DNA from: Polaribacter sp. SA4-10
GTDB taxonomy: Bacteria > Bacteroidota > Bacteroidia > Flavobacteriales > Flavobacteriaceae
Direction of reading: 5' to 3'
NCBI GenBank assembly: GCA_949519155.1
Contig: CATIQU010000035.1
Location: forward strand, 186,001-250,000
DNA: 64,000 bases
In this document: piece after piece, positions 47,243 through 55,273 of the stretch
How positions within the stretch are numbered: position 1 is the stretch's first letter
Layout: each line of letters opens with the position of its first letter
Translations under genes and position numbers: made by a program
The notes under the pieces: model-generated
The model's database searches: none
What the model was told of the DNA's origin: nothing
What the model saw: the letters and a program-made list of their open reading frames with translations, nothing else

Positions 47243-47590
47243 ATGAAAAGCTTAAAAATTATCATTGCCGCAATTTCAATTTCTTTATTGAGTTCATTCT
47301 CTTTAAATGCTACAGATAAAAAACCATCTGAAGTAAATAAAGAATTAAGAACAATAATTGTTTCGATTATAGGAACCACAATACCGATTCATCTCAATCA
47401 AGAATGTACCGCTACTATATCATTTGTCTTGAACACTAAAAATAAATTGGTCATTTTAACGGTAGATTCTGAAAATGAAGAAGTTTCATCTTATATTAAA
47501 AGTAAGTTAAACTATCAAGAAATGAATATAAGTAATATTTTAAAAGTAGAACAGTACAAAGTATCTTTAAAAATTAAGGTACAAAAGTAA
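47243..47590 (+). CDS. Small exported hypothetical protein
   Basis: 115 residues with a signal peptide (MKSLKIIIAAISISLLSSFSLNA). The mature ~90 residues read like a compact alpha/beta domain (TATISFVLNTKNKLVILTVDSE, then VSSYIKSKLNYQ) reminiscent of a TonB C-terminal-like fold, without its conserved motifs. Such small exported proteins are common in flavobacteria; function unknown. It ends in a strong terminator. Confidence 0.72.
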   Translation: MKSLKIIIAAISISLLSSFSLNATDKKPSEVNKELRTIIVSIIGTTIPIHLNQECTATISFVLNTKNKLVILTVDSENEEVSSYIKSKLNYQEMNISNILKVEQYKVSLKIKVQK

Positions 47591-47611
47591 CATCGAAATT
47601 TATTCAAAAAT

Positions 47612-47642
47612 AAAGCTCCTAAATTCCTTCAGGAGCTTTTTA
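47612..47642 (+). terminator. Terminator of the small exported protein gene
   Basis: A perfect 9-bp stem (47612-47620 with 47631-47639), 10-nt loop, then a T-run on the plus strand. Confidence 0.85.
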
Positions 47643-47647
47643 AGTAA

Positions 47648-47680
47648 TCAAAAAAGCTTGAATCAAACAATTCAAGCTTT
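47648..47680 (-). terminator. Terminator of acnB
   Basis: A perfect 11-bp stem (47653-47663 with 47670-47680), CAAACA loop, with six A on the plus strand before it that become Ts on the minus strand. It ends the acnB transcript and stands back to back with the plus terminator. Confidence 0.85.
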
Positions 47681-47705
47681 ACATATCTTTAAATAATAAT
47701 TTTAT

Positions 47706-50483
47706 TTATTTTACGAGGAGCTTATGCGAAGGTTTAAATTTCGTTAAATTAATTCCTTTTACAGCAGCTACATATTCTTCTAAAGAAGGGGTTCTACCAA
47801 GTATAGTAGACAGCACAACTACTGGTGTAGAAGAAAGTAAAGATTCTCCTTTTTTCTCTCCAGAATCTTTTACAACTCTTCCTTGAAATAAACGCGTAGA
47901 TGTTGCCATCACTGTATCTCCAGGTGCTGCTTTTTCTTGATTCCCCATACATAAGTTACAGCCAGGACGCTCTAAATACAACATGTTTTCATATCCAGTA
48001 CGTGCTATTGCTTTTGGTGCATTGTCATCAAACTCAAAACCAGAATATTTTTTCAAAATATCCCAATCCCCCTCTGCTTTCAATTCATCTACAATATTAT
48101 ATGTTGGAGGCGCAACAACTAAAGGAGCCTTAAAGACTACTTCTCCATGCTGCTCATCAATGTTCTTAAGCATCTGTGCTAAAATTTTCATATCCCCTTT
48201 ATGAACCATACAAGATCCTACAAAACCAAGATCTACCTTTTTTGTTCCTCCATAGAAAGAAAGTGGTCTAATGGTATCGTGGGTGTATCGCTTAGAAACA
48301 TCATCATTATTTACATCAGGATCTGCGATCATTGGCTCTACAATGATATCTAAATCAATAACTACTTCAGCAGAATACTTTGCATTTGCGTCTGGAGTTA
48401 AGGCAGGTTTGTCTCCTGATTTAATTTCTGCGATTCGCTTATCTGCAATCGCAATTAATCCTTTCAAAACCTGAAGTTTATTGTCCATGCCTTTTTCGAT
48501 CATGATCTGGATTCTCCCTTTTGCAATCTCTAAAGATTCTATTAAGGTGTCATCTTCAGAAATACAGATAGAAGCCTTCGCTTTCATTTCTGCTGTCCAA
48601 TCGGTAAATGTAAAGGCTTGATCGGCAGTAAGTGTTCCAATATGTACCTCGATAATTTTACCTTGGAATACATTGTCTCCACCAAACTGAGTAAGCATTT
48701 GAGATTGTGTTGCATGCACTACATCACGAAAATCCATATAAAATTTCATTTCACCTTTAAAGGTTACTTTAACGGATTCTGGAATTGGCATAGAAGCCTC
48801 CCCTGTAGCAAGTGCTAAAGCAACGGTTCCTGAATCTGCTCCAAAGGCAACACCTTTAGACATTCTTGTATGTGAATCTCCACCAATAATAATGGCCCAA
48901 TCATCTACGGTTAAATCATTTAATACTTTATGAATAACATCCGTCATTGGCTTATACTTGTGCCCAGGGTCACGTGCAGTTATCAATCCAAAGTCATTCA
49001 TAAACTTCATCAACCTAGGAATATTTGCTTTAGATTTGTTGTCCCATACCGAAGCAGTATGACAACCTGATTGGTAAGCTCCATCTACAATTGGAGAAAT
49101 TATTGTAGCTGCCATCATCTCTAATTCCTGAGAAGTCATCAGTCCCGTTGTATCTTGAGACCCAATGATATTTACTTCAACACGAACATCCGATCCAGCA
49201 TGTAATACTTTTCCTGGTGTTGTTCCAACAGCATTTTTATTAAATATTTTTTCTACGGCTGTAAGTCCTTGCCCATCGTGAGAAATTTCTTTTGATGTTG
49301 CAAATACCGGCGTCACATCTACCCCTAATACTTTAGATGCAAATGTTTGTAGTTTTTTACCAAATACAATCGCATAAGAACCTCCTGCTTTGATAAACTC
49401 AACTTTTTGTGGTGTTAATGCTGCGGAAATATCAATTAATTCCTGAGCACCATTATATAATTTTTTTTCTTTCGTATTAATTGTGAGTACAGTCCCTGAA
49501 GCTACAGAGTAGGTTTCTTTTAAAATAGGGTCGCCTTCAGCATCACGAATCGTTTTTCCATTCTCATCTTTCTGCTTTACCCAGTTTTTAAGATCTACAC
49601 CGATACCACCTGTTACACCTACAGTTGTAAGGAAAATTGGCGAAATACCATTGGTACCTGCTATAATTGGAGCAATGTTAATAAAGGGTACATAAGGACT
49701 TGCTTTAATACCCGTCCATAATGCCACGTTATTAACACCAGACATTCTAGAGGATCCTACTCCCATTGTTCCTTTTTCTGCGATTAGCATCACTCTTTTG
49801 TCTGGATGCTCTTTTTGTAATGAAAGCAACGCATTTTGTTGCTCCTTGTTATGTTCAAACATACATTGACCATGCAATTCACGATCTGATCGAGAGTGCG
49901 CATCGCCACCTGGTGATAGTAAATCTGTAGAAATATCTCCTACACCTACAATGAATGTTACTACTTCTATTTTTTCTTCTACTTCTGGTAGCTTCGTGAA
50001 AAATTCTGCTTTCGCATAACTTTCAATAAGTCCTTTCGCTATTTTATTTCCGCTATTGTAAGCGACTTCTAAACGCTCCATGTCTGCCTCGTAAAGGAAC
50101 ACTTGAGTTTTAAGCACCTCTGAAGCTTGCTTTGCGGTGTCGACATTATCTCCTAAAGCGATATCTAGTAATACATTGATTGAAGGGCCACCTTTCATAT
50201 GCGACAATTGCTCAAAAGCAGCTGCAGGCGTAATCTCTCTTAAAACCGATTCACCAAGAATGATCTCCTTTAAAAACTTCGCTTTCACAACTGCGGCACT
50301 GGTTGTACCCGGCAAAACATTATAGATAAAGAAATTAAGAGAATCCTCTCTATGTTCGTTCTCTAAATCTTTAATCTGTGCAATGATTTCGCTAAGCAAT
50401 TCTGCACCATCAATTGGCTGTGGACTAAGTCCTTGCCCTTTTCTATCTTCTATTTGCTGAAGGTAATCCTTATAAGTGTTCAT
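47706..50483 (-). CDS. acnB: Aconitate hydratase B / 2-methylisocitrate dehydratase
   Basis: 925 residues, the AcnB type. An N-terminal HEAT-like helical domain (1-160), the swivel domain (from about 165) and the catalytic core follow. Fe-S cysteine ligands are visible in FVGSCMVHKGDM and RPGCNLCMGNQ, with IIGGDSHTRMSKGVAFGADSG upstream. It isomerises citrate and isocitrate in the TCA cycle. Monocistronic, with a consensus -7 box about 85 nt upstream. Confidence 0.97.
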   Translation of the reverse strand: MNTYKDYLQQIEDRKGQGLSPQPIDGAELLSEIIAQIKDLENEHREDSLNFFIYNVLPGTTSAAVVKAKFLKEIILGESVLREITPAAAFEQLSHMKGGPSINVLLDIALGDNVDTAKQASEVLKTQVFLYEADMERLEVAYNSGNKIAKGLIESYAKAEFFTKLPEVEEKIEVVTFIVGVGDISTDLLSPGGDAHSRSDRELHGQCMFEHNKEQQNALLSLQKEHPDKRVMLIAEKGTMGVGSSRMSGVNNVALWTGIKASPYVPFINIAPIIAGTNGISPIFLTTVGVTGGIGVDLKNWVKQKDENGKTIRDAEGDPILKETYSVASGTVLTINTKEKKLYNGAQELIDISAALTPQKVEFIKAGGSYAIVFGKKLQTFASKVLGVDVTPVFATSKEISHDGQGLTAVEKIFNKNAVGTTPGKVLHAGSDVRVEVNIIGSQDTTGLMTSQELEMMAATIISPIVDGAYQSGCHTASVWDNKSKANIPRLMKFMNDFGLITARDPGHKYKPMTDVIHKVLNDLTVDDWAIIIGGDSHTRMSKGVAFGADSGTVALALATGEASMPIPESVKVTFKGEMKFYMDFRDVVHATQSQMLTQFGGDNVFQGKIIEVHIGTLTADQAFTFTDWTAEMKAKASICISEDDTLIESLEIAKGRIQIMIEKGMDNKLQVLKGLIAIADKRIAEIKSGDKPALTPDANAKYSAEVVIDLDIIVEPMIADPDVNNDDVSKRYTHDTIRPLSFYGGTKKVDLGFVGSCMVHKGDMKILAQMLKNIDEQHGEVVFKAPLVVAPPTYNIVDELKAEGDWDILKKYSGFEFDDNAPKAIARTGYENMLYLERPGCNLCMGNQEKAAPGDTVMATSTRLFQGRVVKDSGEKKGESLLSSTPVVVLSTILGRTPSLEEYVAAVKGINLTKFKPSHKLLVK

Positions 50484-50726
50484 GTAAGAAATTTTTATAC
50501 TATAAACCGTTCAAATCCTAGGAATCTAAAAAGCTATATCTGTTTATTATTAAGAATTTTAGTAACGCAAATTTACTATTTTTATAGCTATTTTTAAAAA
50601 TAATTAATAGATTGCTTTAATTAATGAATAAATAAAAGTTATTTTTAAATTTATTGAAAATAAATTAATAAAAACAACTTTTAAAGTATTTTTTTACGAA
50701 TATCGTAAAAAAATAATAATAAAAAT
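50484..50726. other. AT-rich gap between acnB and RNase P RNA
   Basis: This stretch holds the acnB promoter motif on the minus strand and a long A/T-only tract near 50590-50725 that probably includes the end of the RNase P transcript. I see no protein gene and no clear stem-loop terminator in it. Confidence 0.5.
50568..50575 (-). promoter_or_regulatory. -7 promoter motif (acnB)
   Basis: Minus strand reads TAAATTTG, an exact TAnnTTTG match, about 85 nt before the acnB start. Confidence 0.55.
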
Positions 50727-51022
50727 AGCAGATCAATAAGCCGAATCCTGTACCTTAAAAAGGCTCTTATCATTTATCTAGTTCTAAAATTACTCTTAGA
50801 ATCCATCTGCCTACCCTTTAGAATCGAGCGAGTAGCTCTCAAGCTCTAATTTACATGGCATTGCATCGCATAGAGTTTACCTGGTTTCACTACAGCCGAA
50901 CTGTACTTGCTTTCTGTTGCACTTGTCCTCAACTTACGCTGGACGGACGTTATCCGCTATGCTACTCTTTGATGTCCGGACTTTCCTCCACGCCTATGAC
51001 GTGGCGATAAGATAGATCTGCT
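50727..51022 (-). ncRNA. rnpB: RNase P RNA, bacterial type A
   Basis: On the minus strand the conserved core GAGGAAAGTCCGGACATC follows the 5' segment, and the 3' part carries GGTAGGCAGATGG... and ACAGGATTCGGCTTA, the P4 and J regions of type A RNase P RNA. The ends pair (AGCAGATC with GATCTGCT, the P1 helix), fixing the boundaries at about 51022 and 50727. It is the catalytic RNA that trims tRNA 5' ends. A near-consensus TACATTTA at 51033-51040 is a likely promoter. Confidence 0.95.
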
Positions 51023-51054
51023 ATTAATAGTGTAAATGTATACAAATTATTCAT

Positions 51055-51082
51055 AAAAAAACCCACTCATAAATGAGTGGGA
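51055..51082 (-). terminator. Terminator after dnaJ
   Basis: Arms CCCACTCAT and ATGAGTGGG (51062-51070 with 51073-51081) form a hairpin. On the minus strand it is followed by seven Ts. It lies about 120 nt after the dnaJ stop and ahead of RNase P RNA. Confidence 0.8.
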
Positions 51083-51201
51083 AAAATTGCTATGAAAAAG
51101 AAAAAGGTGTAACTAATTGCTTAGGTACATTGCAAATATATGTTAAATTGGTTAACCAAAAAAAAAAAAATATAAAAAAACATAAATTTCTAAATGAATG
51201 T

Positions 51202-52335
51202 TTATGAGAACATATCTTTTACCTTTTCAAAAAATGATTTGTCTGATGTATTTGGGTTGGGTGCAAAATTTTCATCGGTAGCCATTTTCTCAAAAAATTG
51301 TCTTTGCTCCTTATTCAACTCTTGCGGAGTCCAAACATTAATATGAATTAGGAAGTCTCCTGTTCCATATCTTTCAATACTTGGCAATCCTTTTCCTTTC
51401 AAACGTAAAATCTTACCGGATTGGGTACCTGCATCAATTTTAATCTTCACCTTACCCTTGACCGTCTCTACTTCTTTACTGATACCTAAGACTGCATCTG
51501 AATAATTAATATAGAGATCATAATGAATATTTGTTCCTTCTCTTTTTAATGTCGCATGTGGGATTTCTTCAATTAAAACTAATAAATCTCCTGATATTGA
51601 ATTTTTCCCCGGCGCATCATTCCCTTTACCTCCAACTTTTAATTGAACTCCTTCAGTAACTCCTTCAGGAATATTAATAGATACGGTTTCTTCTTCAACA
51701 ACCAAACCTTGGGCATCTGCACCATTGGGTTTACTGCTAATCATTTCACCAGCACCCGAACAACCTGAACAGGTTACTGCAGTTTGCATTCTACCCAATA
51801 TGGTGTTGGTAATTCGCATTTGTTGACCAGAACCGTTACAAGTAGAACATGTCTTATAGGAAACACCTCCAGCTTGAACCTTTCTACGGACTTTTACTTT
51901 CTTCTCTACACCTTCAGCAATCTCTTCTAAAGTTAATTTTACACGAATTCGCAGGTTGCTACCTTTTACGCGGGCTTGACGTTGGCCTCCTCCACCAAAA
52001 CCACCAAAACCGCCGCCACCACCGCCGAAAATATCTCCAAACTGACTAAATATGTCATCCATATTCATTCCGCCACCGCCAAAGCCGCCGCCTCCGCCGC
52101 CTTGTGGTCCATCAAAAGCTTGATGACCATACTGATCGTAACGTGCTTTTTTGTTGTCATCACTTAAAATCTCGTAAGCTTCTGCTGCTTTTTTAAAGCT
52201 TTCTTCGGCTGATTTATCATCTGGATTTTTATCTGGATGAAATTTGATTGCCATTTTTCTATATCCTTTCTTAATCTCTGCTTGTGATGCCGATTTAGAA
52301 ATGCCTAATACGTCGTAAAAATCTTGTTTTGCCAT
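51202..52335 (-). CDS. dnaJ: Chaperone DnaJ (reduced zinc domain)
   Basis: 377 residues. The J domain has the HPD motif at 33-35; a Gly/Phe-rich linker (about 75-125) follows. The zinc-binding region keeps only two CxxCxGxG motifs (CSTCNGSG and CSGCSGAG) where the classic protein has four; I recall this as normal for flavobacterial DnaJ. The C-terminal substrate-binding domains (TVSINIPEGVTEGVQLKV) are complete. It stimulates DnaK ATPase. It follows grpE by 69 nt. Confidence 0.95.
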   Translation of the reverse strand: MAKQDFYDVLGISKSASQAEIKKGYRKMAIKFHPDKNPDDKSAEESFKKAAEAYEILSDDNKKARYDQYGHQAFDGPQGGGGGGFGGGGMNMDDIFSQFGDIFGGGGGGFGGFGGGGQRQARVKGSNLRIRVKLTLEEIAEGVEKKVKVRRKVQAGGVSYKTCSTCNGSGQQMRITNTILGRMQTAVTCSGCSGAGEMISSKPNGADAQGLVVEEETVSINIPEGVTEGVQLKVGGKGNDAPGKNSISGDLLVLIEEIPHATLKREGTNIHYDLYINYSDAVLGISKEVETVKGKVKIKIDAGTQSGKILRLKGKGLPSIERYGTGDFLIHINVWTPQELNKEQRQFFEKMATDENFAPNPNTSDKSFFEKVKDMFS

Positions 52336-52404
52336 GTTTTATCAATTATCAATTAACAGCAATCAATGATCATTGGTAATTGTGAAATGTTAATTGTAAT
52401 TTAT

Positions 52405-52953
52405 TTACTGTCCTATCACTACTTTTGGATAGCGTATAATCTTGTCTCCTAATTTATATCCTTTTTCTACGCAATCAATTACTTTTCCTTTCAAGTCTTT
52501 GCTTGGCGCTGGAATTTGTGTAATTGCTTCGTGAAACTCAGCATCAAAAACATCTCCTGCGTTTGTTTCAATTTTAGACAACCCTTTTTGCTCTAATGTA
52601 TTGTAGAATTTTTGATATACTAACAATACTCCTTTACTTAATTCTTCGGATTCTTTGTCTTCTTCAATGTGTGACAAAGCACGTTCAAAATCATCTACAA
52701 CTGGCAGTAAAGATGTCATTACTTCTTGTCCTGCTGTCTTAAAAAGCTCTACACGTTCTCTTGTTGTTCTCTTTTTATAATTTTCAAACTCTGCGAAAAG
52801 ACGTAAAAACTTGTCTTTTTCAGCAAGAATCAACTCTTCGGCTGTTGGTATTTCTTTTACAGATTCCTCCACAACCTCTTGACTTTCTTCAACTTGCTGT
52901 GTTTCTTCTACTGTATTTATTACTTCTTCTTTTATATCTTCTTTCTTACTCAT
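52405..52953 (-). CDS. grpE: Nucleotide exchange factor GrpE
   Basis: 182 residues from the ATG at 52953 (MSKKEDIKEEV). An in-frame ATG at 53007 was rejected because the extension covers the murA terminator. An acidic, coiled-coil N-terminal half is followed by the GrpE core FAEFENYKKRTTRERVELFK, PVVDDFERAL and the beta-domain FHEAITQIPA with GYKLGDKIIRYPKVVI. It releases ADP from DnaK. It forms a unit with dnaJ; dnaK is elsewhere. Confidence 0.95.
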   Translation of the reverse strand: MSKKEDIKEEVINTVEETQQVEESQEVVEESVKEIPTAEELILAEKDKFLRLFAEFENYKKRTTRERVELFKTAGQEVMTSLLPVVDDFERALSHIEEDKESEELSKGVLLVYQKFYNTLEQKGLSKIETNAGDVFDAEFHEAITQIPAPSKDLKGKVIDCVEKGYKLGDKIIRYPKVVIGQ

Positions 52954-53005
52954 CTCTTTGTAATCATTAAATTGTACACCTAATATTTGCAAAAATGTTG
53001 CCAAC

Positions 53006-53035
53006 AAAAAAATAGTGTCAAACTGACACTATTTT
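53006..53035 (-). terminator. Terminator of the DUF4290-murA unit
   Basis: A perfect 12-bp stem (53009-53020 with 53024-53035), 3-nt loop, followed by Ts on the minus strand. It separates murA from grpE. Confidence 0.85.
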
Positions 53036-53085
53036 AATTACCTTTTGTGACCTAACCGAATATTAATTAATCGTGTTAGGAAATT

Positions 53086-54396
53086 TTAATCTTCAATACG
53101 TGTTATTTTTGCACCAATAGACTTCAATCGGGCTTCAATGTTTTCGTATCCTCTATCAATTTGTTCAATATTATTGATGATTGAAGTTCCTTTTGCTGAA
53201 AGTGCTGCAATTAATAATGAAATTCCTGCTCTAATGTCTGGCGAAGTCATTTTAGTAGCTTTTAGTTGACTTTGGAAATTATGCCCAATAACGGTAGCTC
53301 TGTGTGGATCACATAAAATAACTTTTGCTCCCATATCAATCAATTTATCCACAAAAAACAAACGGCTTTCAAACATCTTTTGATGAATTAATACGGTTCC
53401 TTTTGCTTGTGTTGCAATGACCAAAACAATGCTTAACAAATCGGGTGTAAAACCTGGCCATGGAGCGTCTGCAATCGTTAAAATAGAACCATCAATATAG
53501 TTTTGTATTTCGTAAGAAGCTTGTTCTGGAATATAAATATCATCACCTCTTTTTTCTAATTGGATTCCTAATTTCCGAAACACATCTGGAATCTGACCTA
53601 GGTTTTCCCAACTTACGTCTTTAATGGTTAATTCTGAGCGTGTCATTACGGCAACCCCAATCCAAGAGCCAATTTCTATCATGTCTGGTAAAACGGTGTG
53701 TTCGCAACCTCCTAGGAAAGTAACTCCTTCTATGATTAGGAGATTGGATCCTACTCCTGAGATTTTTGCTCCCATTGAATTCAACATTTTACTTAATTGC
53801 TGAATATAAGGTTCACAAGCGGCATTGTAAATTTTAGTTGTTCCTTTTGCTAAAACGGATGCCATTAAAATATTTGCGGTTCCAGTTACAGAGGCTTCAT
53901 CTAAAAGCATATCGGTTCCTTGTAAACTTTTTGCTTCTACACCGTAAAAATATTCTTCTTTATTGTACCTAAATTTTGCGCCCAATTTGATAAATCCTTC
54001 AAAATGAGTATCAAGTCTTCTTCTTCCAATCTTATCTCCTCCTGGACGTGGAATATATCCTTTCCCAAAACGCGCTAACAATGGACCAACAAGCATAATA
54101 GAACCTCTTAAAGAGCTACCATCTCTTTTAAATTCTGCAGATTCTAAGTAAGGCAAATCAATATCATCTGCCTGAAAAGCATACGAGCTTCTGTTAAGCT
54201 TTTCAACTTTCACACCCAATTCACCGAGAATAAAAATTAGTTTATTTACATCAATAATATCGGGAACATTATTTACGACTACTCTTTCTGGTGTCAATAA
54301 AACAGCACAAAGTATTTGTAATACTTCATTTTTTGCTCCTTGGGGCGTAATAGTCCCTCCTAACTTGTGTCCTCCTTCTATTTTAAATGATGCCAT
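53086..54396 (-). CDS. murA: UDP-N-acetylglucosamine 1-carboxyvinyltransferase (Asp-type active site)
   Basis: 436 residues with the inside-out alpha/beta barrel of EPSP-synthase-like enzymes: GGHKLGGTITPQGAKNEVL, then VGPLLARFGKGYIPRPGGDK. The position of the usual catalytic Cys (PGGC) is Asp121 here (PGGDKIG), the form known from mycobacteria and chlamydiae that is insensitive to fosfomycin. It catalyses the first step of peptidoglycan synthesis. It begins 6 nt after the DUF4290 gene. Confidence 0.96.
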   Translation of the reverse strand: MASFKIEGGHKLGGTITPQGAKNEVLQILCAVLLTPERVVVNNVPDIIDVNKLIFILGELGVKVEKLNRSSYAFQADDIDLPYLESAEFKRDGSSLRGSIMLVGPLLARFGKGYIPRPGGDKIGRRRLDTHFEGFIKLGAKFRYNKEEYFYGVEAKSLQGTDMLLDEASVTGTANILMASVLAKGTTKIYNAACEPYIQQLSKMLNSMGAKISGVGSNLLIIEGVTFLGGCEHTVLPDMIEIGSWIGVAVMTRSELTIKDVSWENLGQIPDVFRKLGIQLEKRGDDIYIPEQASYEIQNYIDGSILTIADAPWPGFTPDLLSIVLVIATQAKGTVLIHQKMFESRLFFVDKLIDMGAKVILCDPHRATVIGHNFQSQLKATKMTSPDIRAGISLLIAALSAKGTSIINNIEQIDRGYENIEARLKSIGAKITRIED

Positions 54397-54402
54397 TGCT
54401 AC

Positions 54403-55056
54403 TTATCTTTTTCTATTTTTATTCTGATTGTTATGGTGTGGTTTCTTGTAGGCAGTTTTTGTATTATTCTGACCTTGAGTATTTCGTTTTCTTAGTAAAT
54501 TTTTGCTTTCAGATAGCGCTTCTTCGGTTTCTCTTAGATCTAATTTACCATCAGACAAATCATATAAATGTTTAAAAATAACCGCATCATCTACCGTGTC
54601 TTTGTTCCAATTTAAATAACATTTCTTCATATGGTTGGCAATTGTGAAAACCAACGCTTCTTTTTTATCTCCTGCTTCCCAACTCAAAGCAATATCGATC
54701 ATTGTTTGAATATTATTTCCATAATAACGATATCTTGAAGCAGATTTTGGATAGGCCAAAGCTTCTGGCTTTTCCTGTAGCTCTTCTTTTGATGGTTGTG
54801 GATAAGGAGATTCTGCATCCAATTGAAAATCGGACATGATGTACAACTGATCCCACAGTTTGTGCTTAAAGTCTGGGACATCTCTTAAATGAGGCTGTAA
54901 ATTCCCCATAACATCAACAATTGATTTCGCCATTTTATCACGCGCTTCTTTTGTTTCTAAAGCAACACAATGATCTACTAGCTTCTGTATGTGTCTGCCG
55001 TATTCTGGTATAATCATTAACGGTCTTTCTGAATTGTATTCTAAATCGAATGTCAT
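54403..55056 (-). CDS. DUF4290 family protein
   Basis: 217 residues, a helical protein of the Bacteroidota-specific DUF4290 family: LEYNSERPLMIIPEYGRHIQ at the N-terminus and SRYRYYGNNIQTMIDIAL in the middle. The C-terminal tail is very basic (KKPHHNNQNKNRKR), suggesting nucleic-acid or surface binding. Function unknown. It precedes murA by 6 nt and probably shares its transcript. Confidence 0.9.
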   Translation of the reverse strand: MTFDLEYNSERPLMIIPEYGRHIQKLVDHCVALETKEARDKMAKSIVDVMGNLQPHLRDVPDFKHKLWDQLYIMSDFQLDAESPYPQPSKEELQEKPEALAYPKSASRYRYYGNNIQTMIDIALSWEAGDKKEALVFTIANHMKKCYLNWNKDTVDDAVIFKHLYDLSDGKLDLRETEEALSESKNLLRKRNTQGQNNTKTAYKKPHHNNQNKNRKR

Positions 55057-55273
55057 TTATTTATTTTTATGAAGCTCTTATTTATGATACTATAAGTAAG
55101 AAATTTATATTGTAAGTGCTCGTAAACTTGGTGAATTCCTTTCTATAAAAAGGCACTTTTAAGTTTCAATAATGTCTGATAAACAAAATTGTGTACAGTA
55201 TTTATTTAACGTTGCAAAATAACATTTTATTTTTAGTTTTTTTAATGATTTTAAAAGAAATACACAAACTCTT

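Noticed and set aside
52954..53007. N-terminal extension of grpE to an ATG at 53007
   Set aside because: The extension includes the terminator hairpin of the murA unit; the ATG at 52953 gives the usual acidic GrpE start.
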